DNA of 64,000 nt from Rubripirellula lacrimiformis (lineage in GTDB: Bacteria > Planctomycetota > Planctomycetia > Pirellulales > Pirellulaceae). The notes under the pieces are model-generated. The model was not told where the DNA came from. It saw nothing but the letters and a program-made list of their open reading frames with translations, and ran no database searches. The DNA is taken from assembly GCF_007741535.1 (NCBI RefSeq), contig NZ_CP036525.1:5642001-5706000 (forward strand). Direction: 5' to 3'. The position numbers and the translations under genes were made by a program. Positions 8,272-16,878 of this stretch are shown here, one piece after another (position 1 is the first letter of the stretch; every line of letters starts with the position of its first letter).

Positions 8272-8750
8272 GATCGTCGCTCCAACCGGCAAACTCGTTG
8301 GTCCATGTCACCGGACATGTCCTCGGCGGCGTCTTCCAGCGAAAGTGCGTGGACATGAATTCGATCATCCAGCACGTCGACCGAGACGGTCCCCGGGGTC
8401 AACGTGATCGAGTTGGCCATGATGACGCGGCCTAGCGAACTCTTCTGATTTGCTTTGACGACGACCAGGTTGCGTCGCAACCGCATGACTGGCGAAATGA
8501 TGATCTTCGCGACGTCGATGTTCGCGACGACGATCTCTTTGATCAGCCAGGGTGCGTAATGGGTGAAGGGCCGAAACCCCAACTGGGCCGGTGCACCTTC
8601 CTCGTCCACGATGTTCATCCGTGCGGACAACCACAAACAGAAAGCGCACGACGCCACTCCCAATCCGATTAAAAACGGATTCTCGAAGTGCCCTGACCAC
8701 AACAGCCAGTTCACGAACAGGGCGACGCCAAGGGTAAGCGTATATTTCAC
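8268..8750 (-). CDS. mrpE: Na+/H+ antiporter subunit E, first gene of operon
   Basis: 160 residues. Two N-terminal helices (residues ~5-45) are followed by a cytoplasmic domain with the MnhE signature LIKEIVVANIDVAKIIISP, the MANSITLTPGTVSVDV segment and a basic C-terminus. It is the promoter-proximal gene; the operon promoter should lie in 8751-9050. Gene order E-F-G-4040-B-C-D-D2-D3 differs from the classical ABCDEFG order and resembles group-2/3 Mrp or Mbh-type arrangements. Confidence 0.92.
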   Translation of the reverse strand: MKYTLTLGVALFVNWLLWSGHFENPFLIGLGVASCAFCLWLSARMNIVDEEGAPAQLGFRPFTHYAPWLIKEIVVANIDVAKIIISPVMRLRRNLVVVKANQKSSLGRVIMANSITLTPGTVSVDVLDDRIHVHALSLEDAAEDMSGDMDQRVCRLERRS

Positions 8751-9050
8751 GTCGGATGGTTAACCGATTTGGGTCCAAACGTCCAATCACCAGCCGCGGG
8801 ATCATCCTGTCCAGCCACTCGCTTGTCGAAATATAGCCATCGTCGCACGATGTCCCAAGACCACGCACGAATCAGCAACGTGCGGGCGGCCCTTCCAGAT
8901 GACCAATCGGACACCAACCCGTGGAACGGTCAGGGCACGACTCGCGCCAGCGCTCGTGCGCAGCGAAGCGTCCCGAACGCTAGGTCTTGCGAACAGATGA
9001 TCGCCGCCGGCGGCAGCGGGCCGAGCAACCAATGGCTGCCGTGACGCCGT
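8751..9050. other. Gap upstream of antiporter operon
   Basis: This 300-bp stretch lies between the stop of the polysaccharide polymerase gene and the start of mrpE, both on the minus strand. It must carry the antiporter operon promoter, but I see no convincing -35/-10 or -24/-12 elements. Short frames in it show no recognisable protein. Confidence 0.4.
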
Positions 9051-11738
9051 TCACAACCGCGCACGGGCAGCTTCGGCGAGCCTATCGAAACGCGGATCGT
9101 CCGAAAACAAACGCTGCCCCAAGACGGCTTGGTCCACCGCTTCGCTGCAGCGATCCATCTTCAACAGCAGTTCGATGTACCCAATTCGGTAGGCCGGCTT
9201 CCCCAAATTCTGCAGCACCAAACGTTTCCACAGCAGCGAAGATTCGTCCAATTCACCGAGGTGCTCGTACAAACGAGCCGAAACAGCCAGTCGCCCCTCG
9301 GCGGAAAAACGATCGGTCGTGTCCAAAAACCGGATGATCTTTCGAATTTCCAACTGACTCCGCTGGGACGGCAATCCGGAATCCTGGAGGTCGAATTCTC
9401 CGTCCCGCTTGACCAGATCGAAGATTCGATCGGGCCGATTCTCCGGCACCAGACGCTCGGTAACCACTTGGATCGAGACGCGTGTCGCCGCCAAATCCAA
9501 GGCCGTTTGCAGATGATCATGGTTGATCGCGATCGATCTGGACCATTGATCAAGCATCCTTTCATCATCGCCCACATAGAACGCCATCAACCCAACGTTG
9601 AACAACAGATCGGTCGAATTGTTGCTCAGCCGAGCGGCGTTTTCCAACCAGGGACGGGGAGACTTGCCGAGCAACGGCGCCAGCATGGCCAGTTTCAAAT
9701 GAGACTTTGGCAGATAGGGATTCAACCTCAGCGACTTGGCCAAATCGTCCACCCCATCGGCAAGTGGGCTGCGAAGTTCTTCCGTCCCAACCAAACTTTC
9801 ACGCAATTGGTCACGACCATCCGCGGGTTGGGACAGCAACAGAATGCTGATCGCCGACACTGTGGTGCTGGAATAGTCGGCATCCACCCCATCTCGCGAC
9901 GCCGCCACCACCACTTCGCGACGATAGGAATCCAGTTCCCAATCGGCACGACGCCCGTACAACATCGCACTGGCCGGTGCGGCATCGATCGCAGCATCGA
10001 AACGTTGCAACGTTTGTCGATATTCATCCTTGGATACCGCAGCGGCCGATTCCGACGAAACCCAATCGCCCGACAAGGCGAGTTGCAAGCAGATCTGACT
10101 TTTCCACGCACGTTCGGACAAACCAAAGGCGAACAACGTCAGCCCCAGCGACATGATGGACACAGCCGCCCGTAGCCCTGGCCGGCGGACAATCCTGGGA
10201 TACCACGCCCGGGGCCTGCGGGTTCGCTGGATCCCGACCGTCCAAACCACGGCGACCAAACTGGCATAGGTCAGCATGTTCGCCGGAATTTCTAGGACGA
10301 AGTCAAACCCACTTTGCAGTGCCCCGGCACACAGGATCGCGACACCGATCATCCCCCAAGCGACGACTTCCGATGCATCGACCTGTGTTTCATCGGATTC
10401 GATCGGCGACCAACGGAGCATCCCAAAGGCAACTTTCCCGAACCACGCCACGCCAGCGATCACGATCACTAGGCCAATCAAACCCAATTCGGCAAAAGCT
10501 TCCAAGTACTGGTTATGGGCTTCGCGGAACCAGTACCCACGCGGTTCGCTCTGAAATGGCAGGCTGGCGTATCCATAGGTCCCCAGCCCACTGCCACTTG
10601 GAAAGTTTGCGATCGCCATCCGCAAACCGTCACGCCATTGATCCCACCGCTGATCATGGGAGAGGTTCCCGGGGCTGATTTGGTAGACGCGATCGCGGAT
10701 CTCAGCCGCCGTCCCGGTCGCCAAGGCGACTGCGATCATCAAAACAACCAACCCACCGGCGATGCCCCAAGCCCGCGTGGTTCGCAGGCGCCACCCCCGA
10801 CAAGCTGCGATCACGCCGACCGCTACCACCGTCGCCAACCAGGCTCCCCGTGAAAGCGACGCGGCCAGTCCGGCAAACACAATGGCTGCAACGAACAGGG
10901 TTGCGAAGTGCATCAGCGTTCGCGGCGGCCCCGAGTATCCATCTGGACGGCGTGGGTCTGTTCTTTGCACATGTTGCCACCGCAGAGCCAGCAAACAGGC
11001 TAAACCCGGCAACAGGGCAGCGGCACCTGCATTCTTGTAATAGAAACTGCCAAACGGCATGCCACCAACTTCATTGGCAATGCCGGGCAATATCATTCCC
11101 CCGCCACCGGCACGCTGAACGATGCCCCACGCAGATAAAGCCACTGCGTTGCCGATCAGAGTGAACATGAACGCGCGGCGAGCCGCTGGAGTGCGAAACC
11201 CGAGCGACGCCAGCACGGAAATCCCCAGTGCCAAAATGTACGGAACGGTCGCCTGCAAAGTATCTTCTTGGATCGCTGTTCCGCAGCCTGATTCAAGAGA
11301 ACTCTCGACCAGCCCATCCAAACTGTCCGCAGACGCCGCTGCATCGGGAAGTCGCTGAACAGCCTGACTGAGATCGCCAAGCGGCTGGGCCAGTTCGACC
11401 GCCGCTTGGTTGGACCGCTGGAACCAAAACTGCAGTGGACCGGCACTGGGCGACGCCTGCAACAATGCGTAAGCGATCCACGCGATCAACAACACGTTCA
11501 CCGCAATCGGCATGGGGCCCATTCGCCGCGACCAGATGGCGGGCGTCGCCAACGCGGCCAGCAACCCAACGCCGATCAGGATCGACAAATGCCATTGTGC
11601 GAGCGCGCCCACCGCTCCGAAATGCCATGTCGCGTAGACAATCCCCGCCAAAACACAGCCCCGCACAACCAGCAGACAAGCCGCATCGAAGCGACCCTGG
11701 GGCAGTTCTTCCGATGGGTTCTGGCTCTCTGAATTCAT
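9051..11738 (-). CDS. O-antigen ligase / Wzy-type polymerase with C-terminal TPR-like region
   Basis: 895 residues from the ATG at 11738. An upstream extension to 11894 is rejected because it reads through the 42-bp repeat element. The first ~480 residues are polytopic, with a Wzy_C/O-antigen ligase signature: SGLGTYGYASL, then WFREAHNQYLEAFAELGLIG followed by a hydrophobic helix. The last ~340 residues are soluble, helical and repetitive in character (about nine helix pairs resembling TPRs). The family joins or polymerises undecaprenyl-linked glycans on the periplasmic side. It heads a polysaccharide locus with the divergent flippase at 12717. No clear Shine-Dalgarno precedes the start. Confidence 0.85.
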   Translation of the reverse strand: MNSESQNPSEELPQGRFDAACLLVVRGCVLAGIVYATWHFGAVGALAQWHLSILIGVGLLAALATPAIWSRRMGPMPIAVNVLLIAWIAYALLQASPSAGPLQFWFQRSNQAAVELAQPLGDLSQAVQRLPDAAASADSLDGLVESSLESGCGTAIQEDTLQATVPYILALGISVLASLGFRTPAARRAFMFTLIGNAVALSAWGIVQRAGGGGMILPGIANEVGGMPFGSFYYKNAGAAALLPGLACLLALRWQHVQRTDPRRPDGYSGPPRTLMHFATLFVAAIVFAGLAASLSRGAWLATVVAVGVIAACRGWRLRTTRAWGIAGGLVVLMIAVALATGTAAEIRDRVYQISPGNLSHDQRWDQWRDGLRMAIANFPSGSGLGTYGYASLPFQSEPRGYWFREAHNQYLEAFAELGLIGLVIVIAGVAWFGKVAFGMLRWSPIESDETQVDASEVVAWGMIGVAILCAGALQSGFDFVLEIPANMLTYASLVAVVWTVGIQRTRRPRAWYPRIVRRPGLRAAVSIMSLGLTLFAFGLSERAWKSQICLQLALSGDWVSSESAAAVSKDEYRQTLQRFDAAIDAAPASAMLYGRRADWELDSYRREVVVAASRDGVDADYSSTTVSAISILLLSQPADGRDQLRESLVGTEELRSPLADGVDDLAKSLRLNPYLPKSHLKLAMLAPLLGKSPRPWLENAARLSNNSTDLLFNVGLMAFYVGDDERMLDQWSRSIAINHDHLQTALDLAATRVSIQVVTERLVPENRPDRIFDLVKRDGEFDLQDSGLPSQRSQLEIRKIIRFLDTTDRFSAEGRLAVSARLYEHLGELDESSLLWKRLVLQNLGKPAYRIGYIELLLKMDRCSEAVDQAVLGQRLFSDDPRFDRLAEAARARL

Positions 11739-11840
11739 CCGGACACTGTACAGCACCCACGCGATCGCGAACCACGCCAGTTCTGCAAGTAGCACCTCCC
11801 AACCCACCCACAATGAAAAACGCGGCCAAACGACAAAGAT

Positions 11841-11882
11841 GTAGGCCGGATCAAGGAGCGCAGCGAAGCGGATCCGGCAATC
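11841..11882 (+). repeat. 42-bp near-palindromic intergenic element, copy 2
   Basis: Same element as at 803-844 (arms GCCGGATC/GATCCGGC). Homology with copy 3 continues downstream through a shared TGGCACGTGC-GCG-CGCGGC segment, so the mobile or amplified unit may be about 70 bp. It borders the left side of the ~101-bp tandem array. Confidence 0.8.
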
Positions 11883-11941
11883 AAGCATTGGCACGTGCCG
11901 CGCCGCGGCCGACGCGAATGAAACACGCGACCCAAGCCCAA

Positions 11942-12397
11942 AATCGTTTCACCGCGTGGGCAACGCCCCGTGCGTCCACGTCCCCAAACGCGCGGCCCGC
12001 TGGGCACGCGGTTAAACGACAGCGGAGGTCATGCACCACGCATCCGATCCGAGCCCAAGATCGTTTAACCGCGTGGGCAACGCCCCGTGCGTCCACGCAC
12101 CCAAAACGCGCGGCCCAACGACAGGGCGGTCATGCACCACGCATACGATCCGTGCGCGAAATCGTTTAACCGCGTGGGCATCGCCCCGTGCGTCCACGCA
12201 CCCAAAACGCGCGGCCCGACGACAGGGTAGGTCATGCACCGCGCATACGATCCGTCCCCAAAATCGTTTAACCGCGTGGGCATCGCCCCGTGCGTCCACG
12301 TCCCCAAACGCGCAGCCCGACGACAGGGAGGTCATGCACCACGCATACGATCCGTCCCCAAAACGCGCGGCCCGGTGGGCACGCGGTTAAACGATCG
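11942..12397. repeat. ~101-bp tandem repeat array (four units, one partial)
   Basis: Units start with atcgttt(a/c)accgcgtggg at about 11943, 12060, 12161 and 12263, spaced 117, 101 and 102 bp; a truncated unit follows at about 12358. Each holds CGCCCCGTGCGTCCACG, then CCCCAAACGCGCGGCCC, then GTCATGCACCACGCAT. The wider first interval contains an inverted fragment (GGGCACGCGGTTAAACGA) complementary to the unit start. Open frames through the array rotate or repeat and do not look like protein genes. The array lies between divergent wzy-like and flippase genes, so it may affect their transcription. Confidence 0.85.
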
Positions 12398-12401
12398 TGG
12401 A

Positions 12402-12443
12402 GTAGGCCGGATCGAGGAGCGGAGCGACGCGGATCCGGCAATC
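12402..12443 (+). repeat. 42-bp near-palindromic intergenic element, copy 3
   Basis: Third copy, same orientation as copy 2, bordering the right side of the ~101-bp array. Only a few central positions differ from the other copies, while the GCCGGATC/GATCCGGC arms are invariant. Confidence 0.8.
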
Positions 12444-12716
12444 CGCACTGGCACGTGCTGCGTCGCGGCTGGATCGGCGGTTCGCTTGGTCGGTGCCTAT
12501 AAATCTGTAGCTGCGTTCGGGGCTGGCTTGCCGCTTCAACTGACATTGCCTTCCCTTCGCAGTCCCCCTACGATCACGCGATTCGACTAGTAAACGTCCC
12601 GCCCCGGAACAGCGAAGTCGCTTCTGCGGCCCGTCGCCTCGATTTCGGAGCCAAGATCGTCCGCAGAGTAAGGAAACGTTGCATCGGTCGCAGGGCTGTG
12701 CCGAGTGCCAAGGCTG

Positions 12717-14213
12717 ATGATGGATTATTTCTCCGACGATGCCGTGCGTTCCCAATTGCGAACCAAGACGGTTCGCGGCGCGGCGATCACGGGGATCACC
12801 CAGATCATTCGAATTGGCATCGGATTGGCTACGATCCCCTTGCTAGCCAGGCTTCTTCAACCGGAAGATTTCGGTTTGTTCGCCATCGTGGCGGTGATCA
12901 CCAACTTTGCGTTGATCTTCGTTGACGCTGGTTTGTCGATGGCGACGATCCAGCGTGAAAGCATCAACCGGACTCAGGTCAGCAATCTGTTTTGGACCAC
13001 GGCCGCGATCGGCTTAGCCTTGACCGCCATCGTTTCGGCGACCGGTCCGGTCTTGGGCTGGCTATACGCCGAACCACGTCTTGCATGGCTGGTCGCTGTC
13101 ACGGCACTTACTTACATATTTGCCGGATTGACCATCCAGCACCAGGCGCTGCTTCGCCGCTGCATGCTATTCAATCGCATCGCAGTGATCGAGGTCCTTT
13201 CCCTGCTGGCCGGTCAAGTAGCGGCGATCGTGTGGGCCTTTAACCACACTGGCCAAGCCAACGATTACTGGGCATTGGCGTTGATTCCGTTGGTATCATC
13301 CGGCACACGCATGTTGGGCGTTTGGTCGGCATGCCGCTGGATCCCGCAATGGCCCGCTCGCGATCCACAGAGTCGTCAAATGCTTCACTTCGGCGGTAAC
13401 TTGACCGTCGGCCAGGCCTGCAACTACCTATCATCGAATGTCGACCAGCTTGCCGTGGGGTACGTTTTTGGCGATGCGTCGCTGGGCAATTACGAACGTT
13501 CCACCACATTGGCTCTGCAACCGATTCGGCAGATCAACGGCCCATTGACCTCGGTTTGCGTTCCGGCACTTAGCAGATTGATCGATCAACCCGAGAAGTA
13601 TTTCCATGCCTTCCGCACGGCAGTCGTGCTGGTGGGGTTGTTGATCGTACCGTTCGCATCTCTGTGCATCGTAGAAGCGGACAAACTTGTCCCGTTGATC
13701 ATGGGGCCAGGTTGGAATGACGCGATTAACATCTTCCGGTTGCTCGCCGTATCGCTGTTAACTTTGCCGATCTGCAACGCTTCAGCTTGGCTTTTGATTT
13801 CGCAAGGCCGTGGGGCGGAAACGCTGAAAGTGCAAGCTGTCGATGCCGTTCTGAAGATTGGCCTTGTCGGGTGTGGCATTCCCTTCGGGGTACTCGGTGT
13901 CGCTGCGGCGACCCCGATTCGCTCGCTCGTCATGCCGGCCTATCTGTTTGGGGTGATCGGACGCTCTGGCCCGGTTCGCAGCCGAGCGATATGGAAACTT
14001 TGCCTCGTCCAAATGTTGGCGGTGGCAACGACAACGACCATGCTGCTGGCGATTCGATGGTGCAGCGTGAATTCGGAACCCAGCGCGATTGTGGTTTCGG
14101 CCCTCGCCGCGGGGCTAACCAGTACTGCGATTTTCTTGGCGTTTCGGTTTGTTCGCACCGGGATTGCCGACATCGTTCGTTCGCTACCACTTGCCCACGC
14201 CACTGCGAGCTAA
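12717..14213 (+). CDS. Polysaccharide flippase (Wzx / MATE-like lipopolysaccharide transporter)
   Basis: 498 residues from ATG 12717 (AAGG three bases upstream; a GTG at 12705 is the alternative). It has about 12-14 helices and the PST/Wzx family N-terminus GAAITGITQIIRIGIGLATI, then PLLARLLQPEDFGLFAIVAV. Other typical segments are FGGNLTVGQACNYLSSNVDQ and QPIRQINGPLTSVCVPALSR. It would move lipid-linked oligosaccharide across the inner membrane. The stop lies 3 nt before the asparagine-synthase-like gene, so the two are in one operon. Confidence 0.88.
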   Translation: MMDYFSDDAVRSQLRTKTVRGAAITGITQIIRIGIGLATIPLLARLLQPEDFGLFAIVAVITNFALIFVDAGLSMATIQRESINRTQVSNLFWTTAAIGLALTAIVSATGPVLGWLYAEPRLAWLVAVTALTYIFAGLTIQHQALLRRCMLFNRIAVIEVLSLLAGQVAAIVWAFNHTGQANDYWALALIPLVSSGTRMLGVWSACRWIPQWPARDPQSRQMLHFGGNLTVGQACNYLSSNVDQLAVGYVFGDASLGNYERSTTLALQPIRQINGPLTSVCVPALSRLIDQPEKYFHAFRTAVVLVGLLIVPFASLCIVEADKLVPLIMGPGWNDAINIFRLLAVSLLTLPICNASAWLLISQGRGAETLKVQAVDAVLKIGLVGCGIPFGVLGVAAATPIRSLVMPAYLFGVIGRSGPVRSRAIWKLCLVQMLAVATTTTMLLAIRWCSVNSEPSAIVVSALAAGLTSTAIFLAFRFVRTGIADIVRSLPLAHATAS

Positions 14214-14216
14214 ACC

Positions 14217-15962
14217 ATGCCTGGCATCGTTGGATTCACAACGCCTAGTGAAAGAATCGAGGATGGAGCGTCGACCGAGCGACTGCGGCGGATGCAATCG
14301 CTGCTTCGGCATGATACCGGCTACCGCTGCGATGATCTGTTCTGTGACGAATCGATCGCAGCGTCCAGAACCAGCCATGGGATCATCGGTACGGCTCCGC
14401 AGCCAGCGGTGGGCGAACATCTTTTGGTGTGGTTCGAAGGCGAACTGCTACAACGCAGCCTCATCACCTCGGAGTCGTCCACAGCGAATGCGTCCAGCGA
14501 CGATCGCCCCTCCGATGCGATGACCTTTGCCCGACTGCTGGGCGACGACCCTAGTGGCGCGTTCCTGGCTTCTGCCAACGGCGTATTTGCGGCAGTGGCG
14601 TACGCCCCAGCCCAGCAACGGATTCACTTCATTACCGACCGACATGGCCTGGAATTCTTGTACTATACGATCCAGGATGGATCGATCACGTGGTCATCGG
14701 AAACCAAAGGCTTCCTAGCCAATCAGCAATTTTCGACCGAGATCGACCGAGCATCGGCCGACCACTTCTTTCAACGCGGACATCTCCCCAGCGACCGAAC
14801 ATGGTTCCGCGATGCCAAACTGTTTCCACAGGCCTGCCACTGGGTTTGGGACATTCGAAAGAAACAGTTCATCACGCAAAACCAATACTGGTCATCCAGC
14901 ACCTGGGCATCGGCAGCAGGGGACGCGGACCGAATCGATATCCGCGACACGGTCCGCGAATCGGCAAGCTTGTTTCGGCGAGCCGTCAAACTCTGTGACG
15001 ACCGCCCCATCAATCGAGTCGGCCTGCTGCTTAGCGGCGGACTTGATTCACGAGCCATCCTGGCAGCATTGCAGCCTTCCGATTCGTCGGTCCACGCTGT
15101 CACCTTTGGGCTGCCCACATCCACCGATCTTCGGATCGCGAAACAGGCCGCAGCGGCCACCGGCGTTACGCATATCTACCACTCGATTGATTCGTCATCG
15201 TGGACAGACAATCGATCCGATTTTGTGTGGTGGCTCGATGGGCATCTGGATTTGCAACATATGCACTACGCAACCTGTGCTCGGTCCACCCGCGACTGCT
15301 TTGATGTCAATCTAAACGGATACCTCGGCGACGCGACCATCGGCGGATCGTACTTGGATTCCGAGGATCCGGACGAAGCTTTCCGAATCGCCAACCGCGG
15401 TCGACGATTCATCGCCTATGGAATTCAACAAGGACGAATTTTCACGCACGAAAGACTTCCGTTCTTAGAGAACGATTTCTTGGATCATGCGATGAGTATC
15501 CCGGCGTCCATTCGACGCGACAGCAGGTTTTATTTCCAGATGTTAAGGGAACTGATGTCGCCGAAACTGACCCGCATTGCGTGGCAGGCCAGCGGGCTAA
15601 GCATGAAATGGCCACCTGTGATTCACCGCATCAAACAGACTCAACAACGTGCCGTTGGAAAGCTTACTCGCATGTGCGGGCTGGCTAGTGGCAACCACGA
15701 ATTCCACGACTACTGCGGATGGTTTGCCGCACCGTCGGGACGCAGCATGCTAACGAACTACCTAGCCGACAAAGAATCGCGATGTCGCGATCAGAATTGG
15801 TTCGATCAAGCTCCCAACATCGATACCGTGTTACAAAAGTCGACTTTCACACAACCTGAAACTAATCTGCTGGGCCGCATGTTGACCCTAGAGATTTGGC
15901 TTCGCCAGATTGACACTCCGCAAATTCGCCCAGATGGATCGAGGTGCCGCAATGAAGAATGA
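14217..15962 (+). CDS. Asparagine-synthase-like enzyme with degenerate glutaminase domain
   Basis: 581 residues. The N-terminal ~200 residues follow the class II glutamine amidotransferase (Ntn) fold of AsnB, but the protein starts MPGIVGF where active enzymes have MCGI: the nucleophilic Cys2 is Pro. The C-terminal part has an intact ATP-pyrophosphatase P-loop, LLLSGGLDSRAILAAL, with S273-G-G-L-D-S278. It therefore probably activates a carboxylate with ATP but cannot take ammonia from glutamine itself. AsnB-like proteins are common in exopolysaccharide loci, where they amidate uronic acids; that role here is inference. It overlaps the following methyltransferase by 11 nt. Confidence 0.83.
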   Translation: MPGIVGFTTPSERIEDGASTERLRRMQSLLRHDTGYRCDDLFCDESIAASRTSHGIIGTAPQPAVGEHLLVWFEGELLQRSLITSESSTANASSDDRPSDAMTFARLLGDDPSGAFLASANGVFAAVAYAPAQQRIHFITDRHGLEFLYYTIQDGSITWSSETKGFLANQQFSTEIDRASADHFFQRGHLPSDRTWFRDAKLFPQACHWVWDIRKKQFITQNQYWSSSTWASAAGDADRIDIRDTVRESASLFRRAVKLCDDRPINRVGLLLSGGLDSRAILAALQPSDSSVHAVTFGLPTSTDLRIAKQAAAATGVTHIYHSIDSSSWTDNRSDFVWWLDGHLDLQHMHYATCARSTRDCFDVNLNGYLGDATIGGSYLDSEDPDEAFRIANRGRRFIAYGIQQGRIFTHERLPFLENDFLDHAMSIPASIRRDSRFYFQMLRELMSPKLTRIAWQASGLSMKWPPVIHRIKQTQQRAVGKLTRMCGLASGNHEFHDYCGWFAAPSGRSMLTNYLADKESRCRDQNWFDQAPNIDTVLQKSTFTQPETNLLGRMLTLEIWLRQIDTPQIRPDGSRCRNEE

Positions 15963-16731
15963 AGACAAGTGGATTCCGACCAAATTCCGATATCGAAAAG
16001 GCCGTTTGATTGGTTCCCGTGATACCGAGTTCGTCAACTTGGCCTCGCGCACCATTTCGGACCGAGTGGCCGCGTGCTACGACCGAGCCATCCCGATGCA
16101 CTGCCGCGGTGACCTGCTGGACATTGGATGTGGTCGCGTACCGCTTTTGCTCGCGTACCGGGACCACGCTTCCTCCGTCACCTGTGTGGACTGGCCCGGG
16201 TCGCCACACGACATCCAGCACGCGGATGTGCTGTGCGACGTCAATCAGCCAATCCCCATTCCAGACAATTCCTTCGACACCGTCATTTGTTCCGACGTCC
16301 TCGAACATTTGCATACCCCGCATATCACGATACAAGAGATCACTCGCGTGCTGCGTCCCGGCGGCAAGCTGTTCTTGAATGTGCCGTTCCTGTACGGACT
16401 TCATGAACAACCGCATGACTACCATCGCTATACCAGGTTTGCACTGGAACACCAGGCCGCCGTCAATGGACTCGAGATGGTCGAACTGTCCAAGATCGGT
16501 GGGGCCGGAGATGCAATTTGTAATATCCTTGCCAAATTGATCATTCACATTCCAATCGCGGGAACCCTGCTCAGTTGGCTGTTGCAAACAACTTGGAACG
16601 GACTTCGGAAGCTAAGTTTGGTTCGCACTGCGGAAATGAAAACAGCCGCCATATTCCCGCTCGGCTACTTCGCAATTTTTTCCAAACCGGTTTCGAACAC
16701 GGACGATTCAATCGCCGAAAATTCCATTTGA
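15952..16731 (+). CDS. Class I SAM-dependent methyltransferase (Methyltransf_11 type)
   Basis: 259 residues from ATG 15952, preceded by GAGGTG at 8-nt spacing. Motif I is DLLDIGCGRVPLLL near residue 55, motif II/III region SFDTVICSDVLEHLHTP, and RVLRPGGKLFLNVPFLYG. The HDYHRYTRFALE segment is typical of methyltransferases in polysaccharide clusters. A C-terminal hydrophobic stretch may associate with the membrane. Substrate is probably a sugar or lipid-linked glycan, by context only. Confidence 0.85.
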   Translation: MKNEDKWIPTKFRYRKGRLIGSRDTEFVNLASRTISDRVAACYDRAIPMHCRGDLLDIGCGRVPLLLAYRDHASSVTCVDWPGSPHDIQHADVLCDVNQPIPIPDNSFDTVICSDVLEHLHTPHITIQEITRVLRPGGKLFLNVPFLYGLHEQPHDYHRYTRFALEHQAAVNGLEMVELSKIGGAGDAICNILAKLIIHIPIAGTLLSWLLQTTWNGLRKLSLVRTAEMKTAAIFPLGYFAIFSKPVSNTDDSIAENSI

Positions 16732-16878
16732 CGATTTGTACAGATTTGACTTTCGGTTTCGCAGAAGCCGAAGTCGCACGACATCGGAACCGAATCGTCG
16801 ATCCGATCCACCGTCTAGCGACTTCCGCTACAGCGGTCTCGAACAAGTTGACCATTCGATTATTGCAGAGGGCACACC

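Noticed and set aside
9129-10175. 348-residue open frame on the plus strand
   Set aside because: Lies antisense to the Wzy-type gene, whose protein sequence is clearly recognisable; shadow of codon bias.
11739-11894. N-terminal extension of the Wzy-type protein
   Set aside because: Its first ~18 residues are the translated repeat element, so a start at 11738 is more likely.
12012-12590. Frames over the ~101-bp repeats resembling small basic proteins
   Set aside because: They only restate the repeat unit; different frames give different peptides, and no start signals.
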